Positions 1 to 5,378 of a DNA stretch of 6,289 nucleotides are shown here, one piece after another. The notes under the pieces are model-generated. The model was given only the letters and a program-made list of their open reading frames with translations, searched no databases and was not told the origin of the DNA. The stretch lies in the NCBI GenBank assembly GCA_946405565.1, contig CAMJHU010000133.1:1-6289 (forward strand), in the 5' to 3' direction. Source of the stretch: an uncultured Clostridia bacterium. Its GTDB lineage: Bacteria > Bacillota > Clostridia > Oscillospirales > Acutalibacteraceae. Both the position numbers and the translations under genes were made by a program. How positions within the stretch are numbered: position 1 is the stretch's first letter; the number at the start of each line of letters is the position of its first letter.

Positions 1-679
1 GCCAGTCCAGCTTGAAATTGGCTTTTTTGAATTCCTGTTCGATAATCCAGTCCTTCATCGCCGACGAAAGCGACAGCGCCTTCACATTTGCCAGCCTGCC
101 GCTGACCGAGCTTTCCAGTTCCTCGTATTTGGCGGCAATCGCCTGATTGGCGCGTGTTTCAAACGCCTTCATCTTCTGCACAAAATCGCTCAGGCTTGCC
201 ACCGTCAGCGTTGCGTCGGCGGAAACCGCCGACGTCAGCAGCAGCGCCATGAGATTTTGCGTCACGTCGGGCAGCGCCTGAATCGGCGGATACACCAGCG
301 GGTGCAGTCCGTGGGACACCATCACCCCCGCCGCACCGAAAAACATCGACGCGGGCAGGCATATGTAGCCGTTGACATTCAGCGGCATCCGACTGTAATC
401 CCACCATGCCGCGTGGAAAAATTTTTCCAGCGCATATGCCGTGACATATTCCAGCACCGCCGAACTCACCATACAAACCAGAAAGGTCAGCCAGAGGTTA
501 AGCCCCGTGCCGATCAAAATGAAAGTCAATGCCCCGAATCCGTAAATGGGGCAAATCGGTCCGATCAGAAACCCCCGGTTGGACCATTGTTTTTCGCGGA
601 TGCTCACCAGCGCGGTCTCATACACCCATCCCAGAAAGCTGTACAGAAAGAAACAGATCACCGTTTCATTGATTGTCAA
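1..679 (-). CDS. CmpB-type putative ABC transporter membrane protein, partial (3' end outside window)
   Basis: The first 226 residues can be read before the window ends; the C-terminus is missing. The N-terminus has the recognisable pattern of the clostridial 'putative ABC transporter type IV / CmpB' family (PF06541 by recall): SFLGWVYE (residues 14-21), NRGFLIGPICPIYGFG (34-49), and later YSRMPLNVNGYICLPASMFF (95-114). Four hydrophobic segments are visible, at about residues 5-26, 37-58, 60-84 and 104-124, so this is an integral membrane protein. Residues from about 160 on are polar and helix-forming, with coiled-coil character. I chose the TTG codon at 677-679. The frame has a stop eight codons upstream of it, no ATG lies near the conserved start, the product begins MTINETV in good register with the family, and a GGGGTG Shine-Dalgarno site sits 7 bases upstream. 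The substrate is unknown, and the ABC assignment is the family label, not shown here. A promoter precedes the gene, so it may be transcribed separately from the LuxC gene that ends 80 bases upstream. Confidence 0.9.
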   Translation of the reverse strand, partial: MTINETVICFFLYSFLGWVYETALVSIREKQWSNRGFLIGPICPIYGFGALTFILIGTGLNLWLTFLVCMVSSAVLEYVTAYALEKFFHAAWWDYSRMPLNVNGYICLPASMFFGAAGVMVSHGLHPLVYPPIQALPDVTQNLMALLLTSAVSADATLTVASLSDFVQKMKAFETRANQAIAAKYEELESSVSGRLANVKALSLSSAMKDWIIEQEFKKANFKLDW

Positions 680-686
680 GCCGTCA

Positions 687-692
687 CACCCC
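687..692 (-). promoter_or_regulatory. Shine-Dalgarno site deciding a TTG start
   Basis: The minus strand reads GGGGTG here, 7 bases before the TTG at 677-679. It supports this non-ATG start for the CmpB-type gene: the only other potential initiators in this frame lie inside conserved sequence. Confidence 0.65.
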
Positions 693-712
693 GCTAATAC
701 TTATTATTCTCC

Positions 713-741
713 ATCATAGCGCGTTTCCATGAATTTTGCAA
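713..741 (-). promoter_or_regulatory. sigma-A-type promoter of the CmpB-type gene
   Basis: On the minus strand the -35 box is TTGCAA (736-741) and the -10 box is TATGAT (713-718), with a spacer of exactly 17 bases. Transcription should start near 706, giving a leader of about 27 bases before the TTG codon. The promoter lies wholly in the 80-base gap after the LuxC-like gene, where I see no terminator, so read-through from the upstream operon is also possible. Confidence 0.75.
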
Positions 742-759
742 TGCCGAATGATGAATATT

Positions 760-2100
760 TTATGAATTGAGCGACGGAGCCGTCCTATGGTTTTCCGCCG
801 CCGGTATTTCAATATTCACCATCCGTATATACCGCCGCAGGGCATACTCCCCGTCATGCGATTCTCCCATCATCACATCGGACATCCCCCCCGGTGTGGT
901 CACGCGGTTGACGCCGCAGCGAATCAGCAGATCGGTCAGACGCTCACGGTCCCGCTCGTCGCAAAGCAGTCCCGCCGTTTGCAGACAGCCTTTCTGCCGC
1001 CGCAGCACCGGCAAAAGCTGTGCTTCCGGCAGTCGCTTGACCCATACCCGTCCGAACAGTTCAGAAACCGTCAGTTCACTGTCCTCACACGCGGTCAGTT
1101 CGCACTGCCTCCCGCGGTACTTTCCGGGCTGTTCCGCTGCGGAGCCGGTCATCATCGCTTCTACTTCGGACGCCATATTTTTCAGTGTAATCGCTGCCGC
1201 CGCACCGATATCCTCCATCGGGTGTTGCTCACGCGCCGCTTGGAGCAGCGGCAGGAAGCCTTCACAGAATAATTCAATATCCGTCATGTCACGGGTATTC
1301 AGGTAGATCGTCTGACAGGAGCTGCACAAAAGCTGCTCGGTCCTCACAATATGGTTGGCAAGAGCGGTAAGCTGATGTGTCTGCGCCCGCCAATCGCCCG
1401 AAAGATAGGCAAAGCTCAGACGATGTCCCCATTCGATGAGCTTGACGCCGGGCGGCGCCAGACTGCATGCCGCCCTCACCGCTTCTTCGCCTCCCCACAC
1501 CACGATGCCGTCCGCCATCGCTGCCAGCCGCCGCAGCGTCGCGACATCGCTTGAAGGCGTATCGAACACATAAAGAAAATGCCGCAGACGAGGCTCAATG
1601 TCAATGAGCTTCTGCAGCGTCCAGATCGTTGCGCCGCCATCCGCCTGGGGCAGCTTGAGCAGATTGACATTGCCGGTGAGCAGTCCCTCCACTACCGTAT
1701 AGGCGGGCAGAAAATCCATATTGCCTGCCGCCACATGAAACAGGGTTCCCAGCGGCACCGCGCGGGTGTGGGTTCCGTTCAGACCGAATGCCGCTTCGGT
1801 CACGGTGGGAACGTCCCAATGCGCTCCCAGCTCGACATCCACTTTGCGCTGCAGATAGTCGCGGCTGAGCAGCCGCGTGAAGGAACGCAAATCTTCCATC
1901 TTGTCGCCAAGACCCACGGCTTCAATCAGACCGTCGAATTCACCCGCCGCCAGACGACGCCCTAATTGGTCAATCGCGGCAATGACGGTTTCCGTATCCA
2001 GCCGTTCCTTCTCACGGGTGTGATTGATACGGTCTTCCAGTTCATCGAGAAGACAGGGCTGTTCCTCCGCCCCCAAAATCACGCCATCCGCCAGAATCAT
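760..2100 (-). CDS. LuxC-like acyl-CoA / acyl-protein reductase
   Basis: This 446-residue protein matches the LuxC family (PF05893), an aldehyde-dehydrogenase-fold enzyme that reduces a fatty acyl thioester to an aldehyde with NADPH. The glycine-rich cofactor region is at about 113-150 (RAVPLGTLFHVAAGN followed by GLLTGNVNLLKLP). The likely catalytic cysteine is Cys259 in EQLLCSSCQ, the position of the family's active-site Cys; Cys262 is a nearby alternative. A C-terminal HDGEYALRRYIR segment (415-426) also fits the family. The length is a little short of classical LuxC (about 475-490). The frame is open to 2217, but I chose ATG at 2098-2100: it overlaps the stop of the preceding LuxE-like gene as ATGA, and the extra upstream residues are low-quality sequence antisense-like in composition. 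The overlap implies translational coupling. No luxA, luxB or luxD is nearby, so the aldehyde probably serves something other than light production. The family call is strong; the substrate is unknown. Confidence 0.94.
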   Translation of the reverse strand: MILADGVILGAEEQPCLLDELEDRINHTREKERLDTETVIAAIDQLGRRLAAGEFDGLIEAVGLGDKMEDLRSFTRLLSRDYLQRKVDVELGAHWDVPTVTEAAFGLNGTHTRAVPLGTLFHVAAGNMDFLPAYTVVEGLLTGNVNLLKLPQADGGATIWTLQKLIDIEPRLRHFLYVFDTPSSDVATLRRLAAMADGIVVWGGEEAVRAACSLAPPGVKLIEWGHRLSFAYLSGDWRAQTHQLTALANHIVRTEQLLCSSCQTIYLNTRDMTDIELFCEGFLPLLQAAREQHPMEDIGAAAAITLKNMASEVEAMMTGSAAEQPGKYRGRQCELTACEDSELTVSELFGRVWVKRLPEAQLLPVLRRQKGCLQTAGLLCDERDRERLTDLLIRCGVNRVTTPGGMSDVMMGESHDGEYALRRYIRMVNIEIPAAENHRTAPSLNS

Positions 2101-2112
2101 ACGCTCCCCCCC
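2097..2112 (-). other. G7 slippery heptamer and ATGA overlap joining the LuxE-like and LuxC-like genes
   Basis: The last LuxE-like codons read ACG GGG GGG AGC GTA TGA on the minus strand. The run of seven G (2106-2112) is in the phase G GGG GGG relative to the LuxE frame, the X XXY YYZ arrangement used in -1 frameshifting. A -1 slip gives GAG CGT ATG ATT, which is the LuxC frame, so the product would be a LuxE-LuxC fusion. An AAGGA sequence lies just upstream of the run. Without slippage the ATGA overlap gives coupled re-initiation. The layout is directly visible; any frameshifting is inference. Confidence 0.5.
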
Positions 2113-3224
2113 GTTTCCTTGAGGATGTCCGCCGCGCCTGCCGCGCAGGTTTTGATGTCTTTCAGTCCCACCCGTCCGATGATTTCCAGATAGGGCGATG
2201 TCAGCCCGCACCCGCATTCCCTGCCGTCACGCAGCACGCCAAGGTCATCGGTCATGACACTCAGAATCGGTGTTGCCATGACCATCGGCGAAACAAGATT
2301 GACCAATCCCATGTGACCGTAGGGCAGCGGCGCCAGTGTGTTGACGTCGCGGATAATGACACGACCGTACACCGGCACATGAAAATGATGACGCGGACAG
2401 TCGCAGTACAGAATCGGATGCTCGACCGCTCCGAAAAATTCCACGATATTGCAATCGTCAATGTTAAAAACCTTTTTAGCGAGTGCGTAAAAGGCGGATT
2501 TGTCCACTGCCTCTCGGTAAAACTGTTTCCAGCCGCCGCCAAGCATGATTTTGGAGCCTTTGGGCAGCCGCAGAGAGATGCCTCTCTCATCCAGCATACG
2601 CATCGCGAAATAGGTATAGGACGGAAATCCCATGAACCGCAGCGGAAACCGCGAACGGGAAAACCGCAGAATCGCCCGTATCACGCCTTCCAGGTCAGGC
2701 ACATACCGCCCGTCGGTATAACGCAGCGCATAGGTACGGTGCAGCTGCGGCGTGAAGAGCGTCGCGCCGAAGGCTGTCTTGGTGACAGCGGTGTGGTTGC
2801 TCCTGTGCGGCTTGTAACCGAATACGATGTAATTGGCAGGTCTGAGCGAAAACAGACGGCGATATCCCACCACCCGCAGCACCATGGACAGTCCGCGGCG
2901 CAAATCCCCCCACGCGAATCCCACACGGCTGAAAGCACCGCCCGTACCGGAGGAGGTCGCCTTCACCGGCATACGTCGCGGCGACAGCGTATACATTGCA
3001 TGGTGCTTGAACACCAGCGTAGGAATGACCGGCAGCGCCGCAATGTCGTCATACGTCCGCAGCATGGAAGGGTGAAAGCCTTTGCCGTCGAGAATGGCGC
3101 GGTATTTGGCGTTATGGAGATATTGATAGCGGCAGTTTTCCCGCACCGCCCGGAGAAAGAGTTCGTTGGACCCTTCCGTGTCATACGGGAGCGGATAGCG
3201 GAATAATCGGTTCATCCATTTCAT
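2097..3224 (-). CDS. LuxE-like acyl-protein synthetase (fatty acid activation)
   Basis: This 375-residue protein belongs to the LuxE family (PF04443), related to adenylate-forming enzymes. It activates a carboxylic acid with ATP to acyl-AMP, moves the acyl group to its own cysteine, and hands it to LuxC. Visible landmarks are the phosphate-binding loop TSSGTGG (90-96), LGGGWK (228-233), FGAVEHP (264-270), TDDLGVL (325-331), ECGCG (336-340) and GRVGLKDIKTC (350-360). Cys360, close to the C-terminus, corresponds in position to the acyl-accepting Cys near residue 364 of Vibrio LuxE (alignment by eye). The length matches the family. The start is 9 bases downstream of the stop of the small membrane protein; the Shine-Dalgarno site is weak (GAGCGGG), and Met4 is an alternative start. 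The 3' end runs through a G7 tract and overlaps the LuxC-like start as ATGA, so the two enzymes should be made together as a fatty-acid reductase complex. Confidence 0.93.
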   Translation of the reverse strand: MKWMNRLFRYPLPYDTEGSNELFLRAVRENCRYQYLHNAKYRAILDGKGFHPSMLRTYDDIAALPVIPTLVFKHHAMYTLSPRRMPVKATSSGTGGAFSRVGFAWGDLRRGLSMVLRVVGYRRLFSLRPANYIVFGYKPHRSNHTAVTKTAFGATLFTPQLHRTYALRYTDGRYVPDLEGVIRAILRFSRSRFPLRFMGFPSYTYFAMRMLDERGISLRLPKGSKIMLGGGWKQFYREAVDKSAFYALAKKVFNIDDCNIVEFFGAVEHPILYCDCPRHHFHVPVYGRVIIRDVNTLAPLPYGHMGLVNLVSPMVMATPILSVMTDDLGVLRDGRECGCGLTSPYLEIIGRVGLKDIKTCAAGAADILKETGGSV

Positions 3225-3233
3225 GCTGCCCGC

Positions 3234-3452
3234 TCACTTTCCGTGCTTTTTGCGGAATACATATAAATCCGCGTCCTCATCGTCCTGTCCCTGCTCGATA
3301 TCCTTATCGCTGAACCCCAAATCGTGCATATGATTTCTGCCCATATTGTAACCGTTGTCGCTGCGCATTCTCCAATACAGCCGCTGCATATATGCCACAC
3401 CCAAAAACAGTACAATCAAAATGACGATTCCCAGAATTCCTTCCAATGACAT
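3234..3452 (-). CDS. small single-span membrane protein, unknown function
   Basis: This is a 72-residue protein that I do not recognise as a named family. Residues 5-22 (GILGIVILIVLFLGVAYM) form one strong membrane segment. It is followed by a basic stretch (QRLYWRMR, 23-30), which by the positive-inside rule puts the C-terminal part in the cytoplasm. The tail has a strongly acidic patch (EQGQDDEDAD, 53-62) and a basic end (FRKKHGK). There is no cleavage site or cysteine. The start is supported by GAAAGGTG (3461-3468) 8 bases upstream. The gene begins 21 bases after the DUF434-Nudix stop and ends 9 bases before the LuxE-like start, so it is embedded in the operon. That placement and the good ribosome site argue it is real. 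A role as a membrane anchor or partner of the fatty-acid reductase is a guess from context. Confidence 0.8.
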   Translation of the reverse strand: MSLEGILGIVILIVLFLGVAYMQRLYWRMRSDNGYNMGRNHMHDLGFSDKDIEQGQDDEDADLYVFRKKHGK

Positions 3453-3473
3453 ATGTTACACACCTTTCATTTT

Positions 3474-4604
3474 TTAAGAAACGATATCCCATAATTCGTT
3501 CCGATCCAGCGCGTCCCGGATATCTTTTATGAGCAGCGCCCGCATGGTGTCGCGATCCGCCCACTGATACGCCAGATGCTCGGAGGAAAGCCGCACCGTC
3601 CCTGCCTCCGTCTGTCGGCAGAGATAGGTCATCACCACGATCTGATATGCCGGGTTGAGACGCACCGTGTACTCACACAGCAGCCGGACCGGTTCCACAC
3701 ACAGTCCCATTTCCTCGCGGAACTCCCGTACCAGTGTCTGCGCTGTGTTTTCCCCGAATTCCATCGTGCCGCCGGGAAATTCCCACCAGCCCGGTCGGTC
3801 GGCACGTTCGGCAATCAGCGCCCTGCCGTCTTCCGCCAGAATGCCCTTTACCGCCACATAAATCCGCCCGTCCGCGGCATCCGGGCAGCGCGCCGGCTCG
3901 TCCAGCGGTATCGGACGCACTTCGCGGATACGCTTGGCAATGATCTCCGCCGCCGCGTTGCGCCAGCTCTGACATTCATCCAGCAGCACTCCGTCGCTCG
4001 TGATAATATGGGCTTTGCCCCGGAGCATCGCGTCCGCGTCCGGTACCAATTCGATATCCGCCGCAAAACGCCGATGTTCATAATAGGTCGCCAGCAGCGT
4101 TTTGAGTCGTCCGGTATTGGACACCGGCGCGTCAAGATAAATCGTCACACGCGCCGCGCCGATTTGCTCCAGATAGTCCCCCAGCAGCCGTATGGCAGTA
4201 TGGGTATGTTCGATAATGCGATAACTGCCGCGCACCGCCGCCAAATCCCGCACGGTACCGTCCATGCAGCGAAACACGGTGCTGCGTGAAAGCGCGGTTT
4301 CCAGCGTGATGATAACATTCAGCCCATCGATCAGCACGTCCCGGCTCGCCGCCTCCTCCGGCAGCAGGCGAACCCTTCGCTCCGCCAACTGCTGATGCGA
4401 CGCGGTTGCCCGCACCACTGCCAGCCGCTGCCGCGCGGTCAATTGATGATGATTGCCCACCAGCGATGCGGCGCTTTCCATCGGATAGCCACGATCCAGC
4501 AGCGAGCGTAAATCGTCCTCCGCCCGCCGCAGCAAAGCCAGCTTCGGCTCATCAAAATCCGCCGCGTCGGTCGGCACAAATCCTCTTCTCACTTCACCAC
4601 TCAT
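3474..4604 (-). CDS. DUF434 domain protein fused to a C-terminal Nudix hydrolase
   Basis: This is a 376-residue two-part protein. Residues about 20-80 match DUF434 (PF04256/COG2454 by recall), with RGYPMESAASLVGNHHQLTA followed by RQR. Residues 88-225 carry the rest of that family: LIDGLNVIITLE (91-102), RDLAAVRGSYR (119-129), YLDAPVSNTGRLK (156-168) and ITSDGVLLDE (201-210). The DGLN start and the later TSD motif, with conserved acids D93, E102, D158 and D204, resemble PIN/NYN-fold nucleases; this is my inference. Residues 246-376 are a Nudix domain with an intact box from Gly279 to Leu301 (G-x5-E-x7-REFREEMGL), preceded by WWEFPG; such enzymes hydrolyse nucleoside diphosphate-linked compounds using Mg2+. 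The frame is open to an ATG at 4628, but I chose ATG at 4602-4604 because GGGAGG lies 6 bases upstream of it, whereas the earlier ATG has no ribosome site. It heads the operon with the membrane protein and the LuxE/LuxC pair. The exact substrate is unknown. Confidence 0.92.
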   Translation of the reverse strand: MSGEVRRGFVPTDAADFDEPKLALLRRAEDDLRSLLDRGYPMESAASLVGNHHQLTARQRLAVVRATASHQQLAERRVRLLPEEAASRDVLIDGLNVIITLETALSRSTVFRCMDGTVRDLAAVRGSYRIIEHTHTAIRLLGDYLEQIGAARVTIYLDAPVSNTGRLKTLLATYYEHRRFAADIELVPDADAMLRGKAHIITSDGVLLDECQSWRNAAAEIIAKRIREVRPIPLDEPARCPDAADGRIYVAVKGILAEDGRALIAERADRPGWWEFPGGTMEFGENTAQTLVREFREEMGLCVEPVRLLCEYTVRLNPAYQIVVMTYLCRQTEAGTVRLSSEHLAYQWADRDTMRALLIKDIRDALDRNELWDIVS

Positions 4605-4610
4605 CGACGC

Positions 4611-4616
4611 CCTCCC
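4611..4616 (-). promoter_or_regulatory. Shine-Dalgarno site setting the DUF434-Nudix start
   Basis: The minus strand reads GGGAGG, 6 bases before the ATG at 4602-4604. The ATG eight codons upstream (4626-4628) has no comparable site, so the shorter protein is preferred. Confidence 0.75.
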
Positions 4617-4636
4617 TTTTTTTCTCATTGCTTATC

Positions 4637-4678
4637 AAAAAAGGAGCATGGCAATCCCTAGACGCCAAACTCCTCTTT
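4637..4678 (-). terminator. candidate intrinsic terminator or attenuator before the DUF434-Nudix operon
   Basis: On the minus strand AAAGAGGAG (4670-4678) pairs with CTCCTTTTT (4638-4646) and an inner stem TGGC/GCCA (4664-4667 with 4649-4652) stacks above it, closing an 11-base loop. The 3' arm runs into six T residues (4637-4642). One pair is a G.U wobble on this strand but an A.C mismatch on the other, which favours minus-strand RNA. The T-run ends only 32 bases before the start codon at 4604. It could end efp/CD1247 transcripts or act as an attenuator for the downstream operon. Confidence 0.6.
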
Positions 4679-4717
4679 CTTCATATGAATATGCTCATTG
4701 CCAGTATTTGGTTTTGT

Positions 4718-4737
4718 ACTCTTGGGTTTCCAAGAAT
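4718..4737. repeat. inverted repeat / small hairpin
   Basis: TCTTGG (4720-4725) and CCAAGA (4730-4735) form a perfect 6-base stem around a 4-base loop. On the minus strand it extends to 8 pairs with one G.U wobble, while the plus strand has a C.A mismatch there. No T-run follows on either strand, so it is not a terminator by itself. Confidence 0.5.
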
Positions 4738-4850
4738 CATGCAAACAGGGAAACGATTTTCGCGGAAAGAATCAACTCAATAAAGACACAACTCAAAAAG
4801 CCGATATGATTCAGCCAATTTCATTTGCTTCAAAGCACCAACTGTACAGG

Positions 4851-4872
4851 GACATTCCGAAAACCGGATGTC
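4851..4872. repeat. inverted repeat / hairpin downstream of the CD1247-type gene
   Basis: GACATTCCG (4851-4859) and CGGATGTC (4865-4872) pair over 8 bases with one bulged base and a 5-base loop. It lies 27 bases past the CD1247-type stop codon. There is no T-run on the minus strand, so it may stabilise the mRNA 3' end rather than terminate transcription. Confidence 0.5.
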
Positions 4873-4898
4873 TCCTTCACTTTGAAATGTCGTTGTGG

Positions 4899-5312
4899 TT
4901 AATTATCGAGATCGAACTCCAGCTTTTCGCCGCAGTTGGGGCATTCCATCTCACCGACATTAATCAGTTCCTCGTCGAGACAGATAGTATCGCCGCAAGT
5001 CGGGCAGGTCACTTCATAATAAAGTTCGTCCTTGGTTTTCTTGGACTTCTTCTTTTTCTGTTGCTTGCCGGGAGCAGGCTTGCTATCCTCCGCTTCATAG
5101 AGATCCTTCTCAATGGCACCGAGGTCTTCATCCACCTCGTCGAGCTGCTGCTGGAACTCATAGAAGCCATCCTCCAGATTTTCCATATCCAGCACGATAT
5201 CTTCCAGCAATTCCATCAGATACTTAATGACTTTGGTATCTTTTTTGTCATCGTTCAGGTGCAGACCGGCGACTAAGCCCTTCAGATAAGCAAGCTTTTC
5301 CAACTTATTCAT
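4899..5312 (-). CDS. CD1247-family protein: coiled-coil N-terminus plus C-terminal zinc ribbon
   Basis: This 137-residue protein has the pattern of the clostridial 'CD1247 N-terminal domain' family. An opening LEKLAYLKGLVAGLHL (4-19) is followed by a strongly acidic helical stretch (about 30-75: MELLEDIVLDMENLEDGFYE and onward) likely to form a coiled coil. A lysine-rich linker (83-94) leads to a four-cysteine zinc ribbon, CPTC (103-106) and CPNC (124-127), of the kind that binds one Zn2+. No membrane segment or signal peptide is visible, so it should be cytoplasmic. The function is not established; the ribbon and the basic linker could contact nucleic acid or ribosomal components, which is inference. 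The gene starts 66 bases after efp with GAGAGGG as ribosome site and no promoter or terminator between them, so it is probably co-transcribed with efp. I recall this pairing as common in Clostridia. Confidence 0.88.
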   Translation of the reverse strand: MNKLEKLAYLKGLVAGLHLNDDKKDTKVIKYLMELLEDIVLDMENLEDGFYEFQQQLDEVDEDLGAIEKDLYEAEDSKPAPGKQQKKKKSKKTKDELYYEVTCPTCGDTICLDEELINVGEMECPNCGEKLEFDLDN

Positions 5313-5378
5313 ATCAATTTCCCTCTCTGTTCAGTATTTTTTCAAAACCAAATGCCAGTAGAAAACCCTTTGAGCCGA

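Larger units (their letters stand above)
4605..4898. other. gene-poor intergenic region, AT-richer than its flanks, with several inverted repeats
   Basis: These 294 bases lie between the stop of the CD1247-type gene and the start of the DUF434-Nudix gene. I see no confident protein gene and no convincing sigma-A promoter on the minus strand. What can be seen is a terminator-like hairpin next to the downstream gene, two further hairpins (4718-4737 and 4851-4872), a pair of sequences able to compete with the terminator, and a 53-codon plus-strand frame (4648-4809). It could be an untranslated leader, a decayed element, or both. I matched no known riboswitch or T-box consensus. Confidence 0.6.

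Noticed and set aside
159..476. 105-residue minus-strand frame inside the CmpB-type gene
   Set aside because: It is an out-of-frame shadow. The correct frame, starting at TTG 679, gives clear membrane segments and family motifs across the same bases.
257..697. 146-residue plus-strand frame
   Set aside because: It is antisense to the CmpB-type gene, rich in His, Arg and Pro as typical of shadow frames, and has no ribosome site or recognisable domain.
2101..2217. 39-residue N-terminal extension of the LuxC-like protein
   Set aside because: It overlaps the end of the LuxE-like gene and has no family resemblance; the ATGA overlap at 2097-2100 is the natural junction.
2313..3206. 297-residue plus-strand frame
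   Set aside because: It lies wholly antisense to the LuxE-like gene, whose motifs are unambiguous; the composition is that of a shadow in a G+C-rich gene.
4605..4628. Eight-residue N-terminal extension of the DUF434-Nudix protein
   Set aside because: The upstream ATG has no ribosome site, and the true Shine-Dalgarno sequence GGGAGG lies inside this extension, correctly spaced for the ATG at 4604.
4637..4898. Known riboswitch or T-box leader before the DUF434-Nudix operon
   Set aside because: I found none of the consensus motifs I know (T-box GGGTGGNACCGCG, fluoride or guanidine riboswitch cores). Only a terminator and alternative pairings can be supported.
4698..5276. 192-residue plus-strand frame, leucine- and isoleucine-rich and membrane-like
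   Set aside because: It runs antisense to the CD1247-type gene; its hydrophobicity is a by-product of the reverse complement of acidic and lysine codons.
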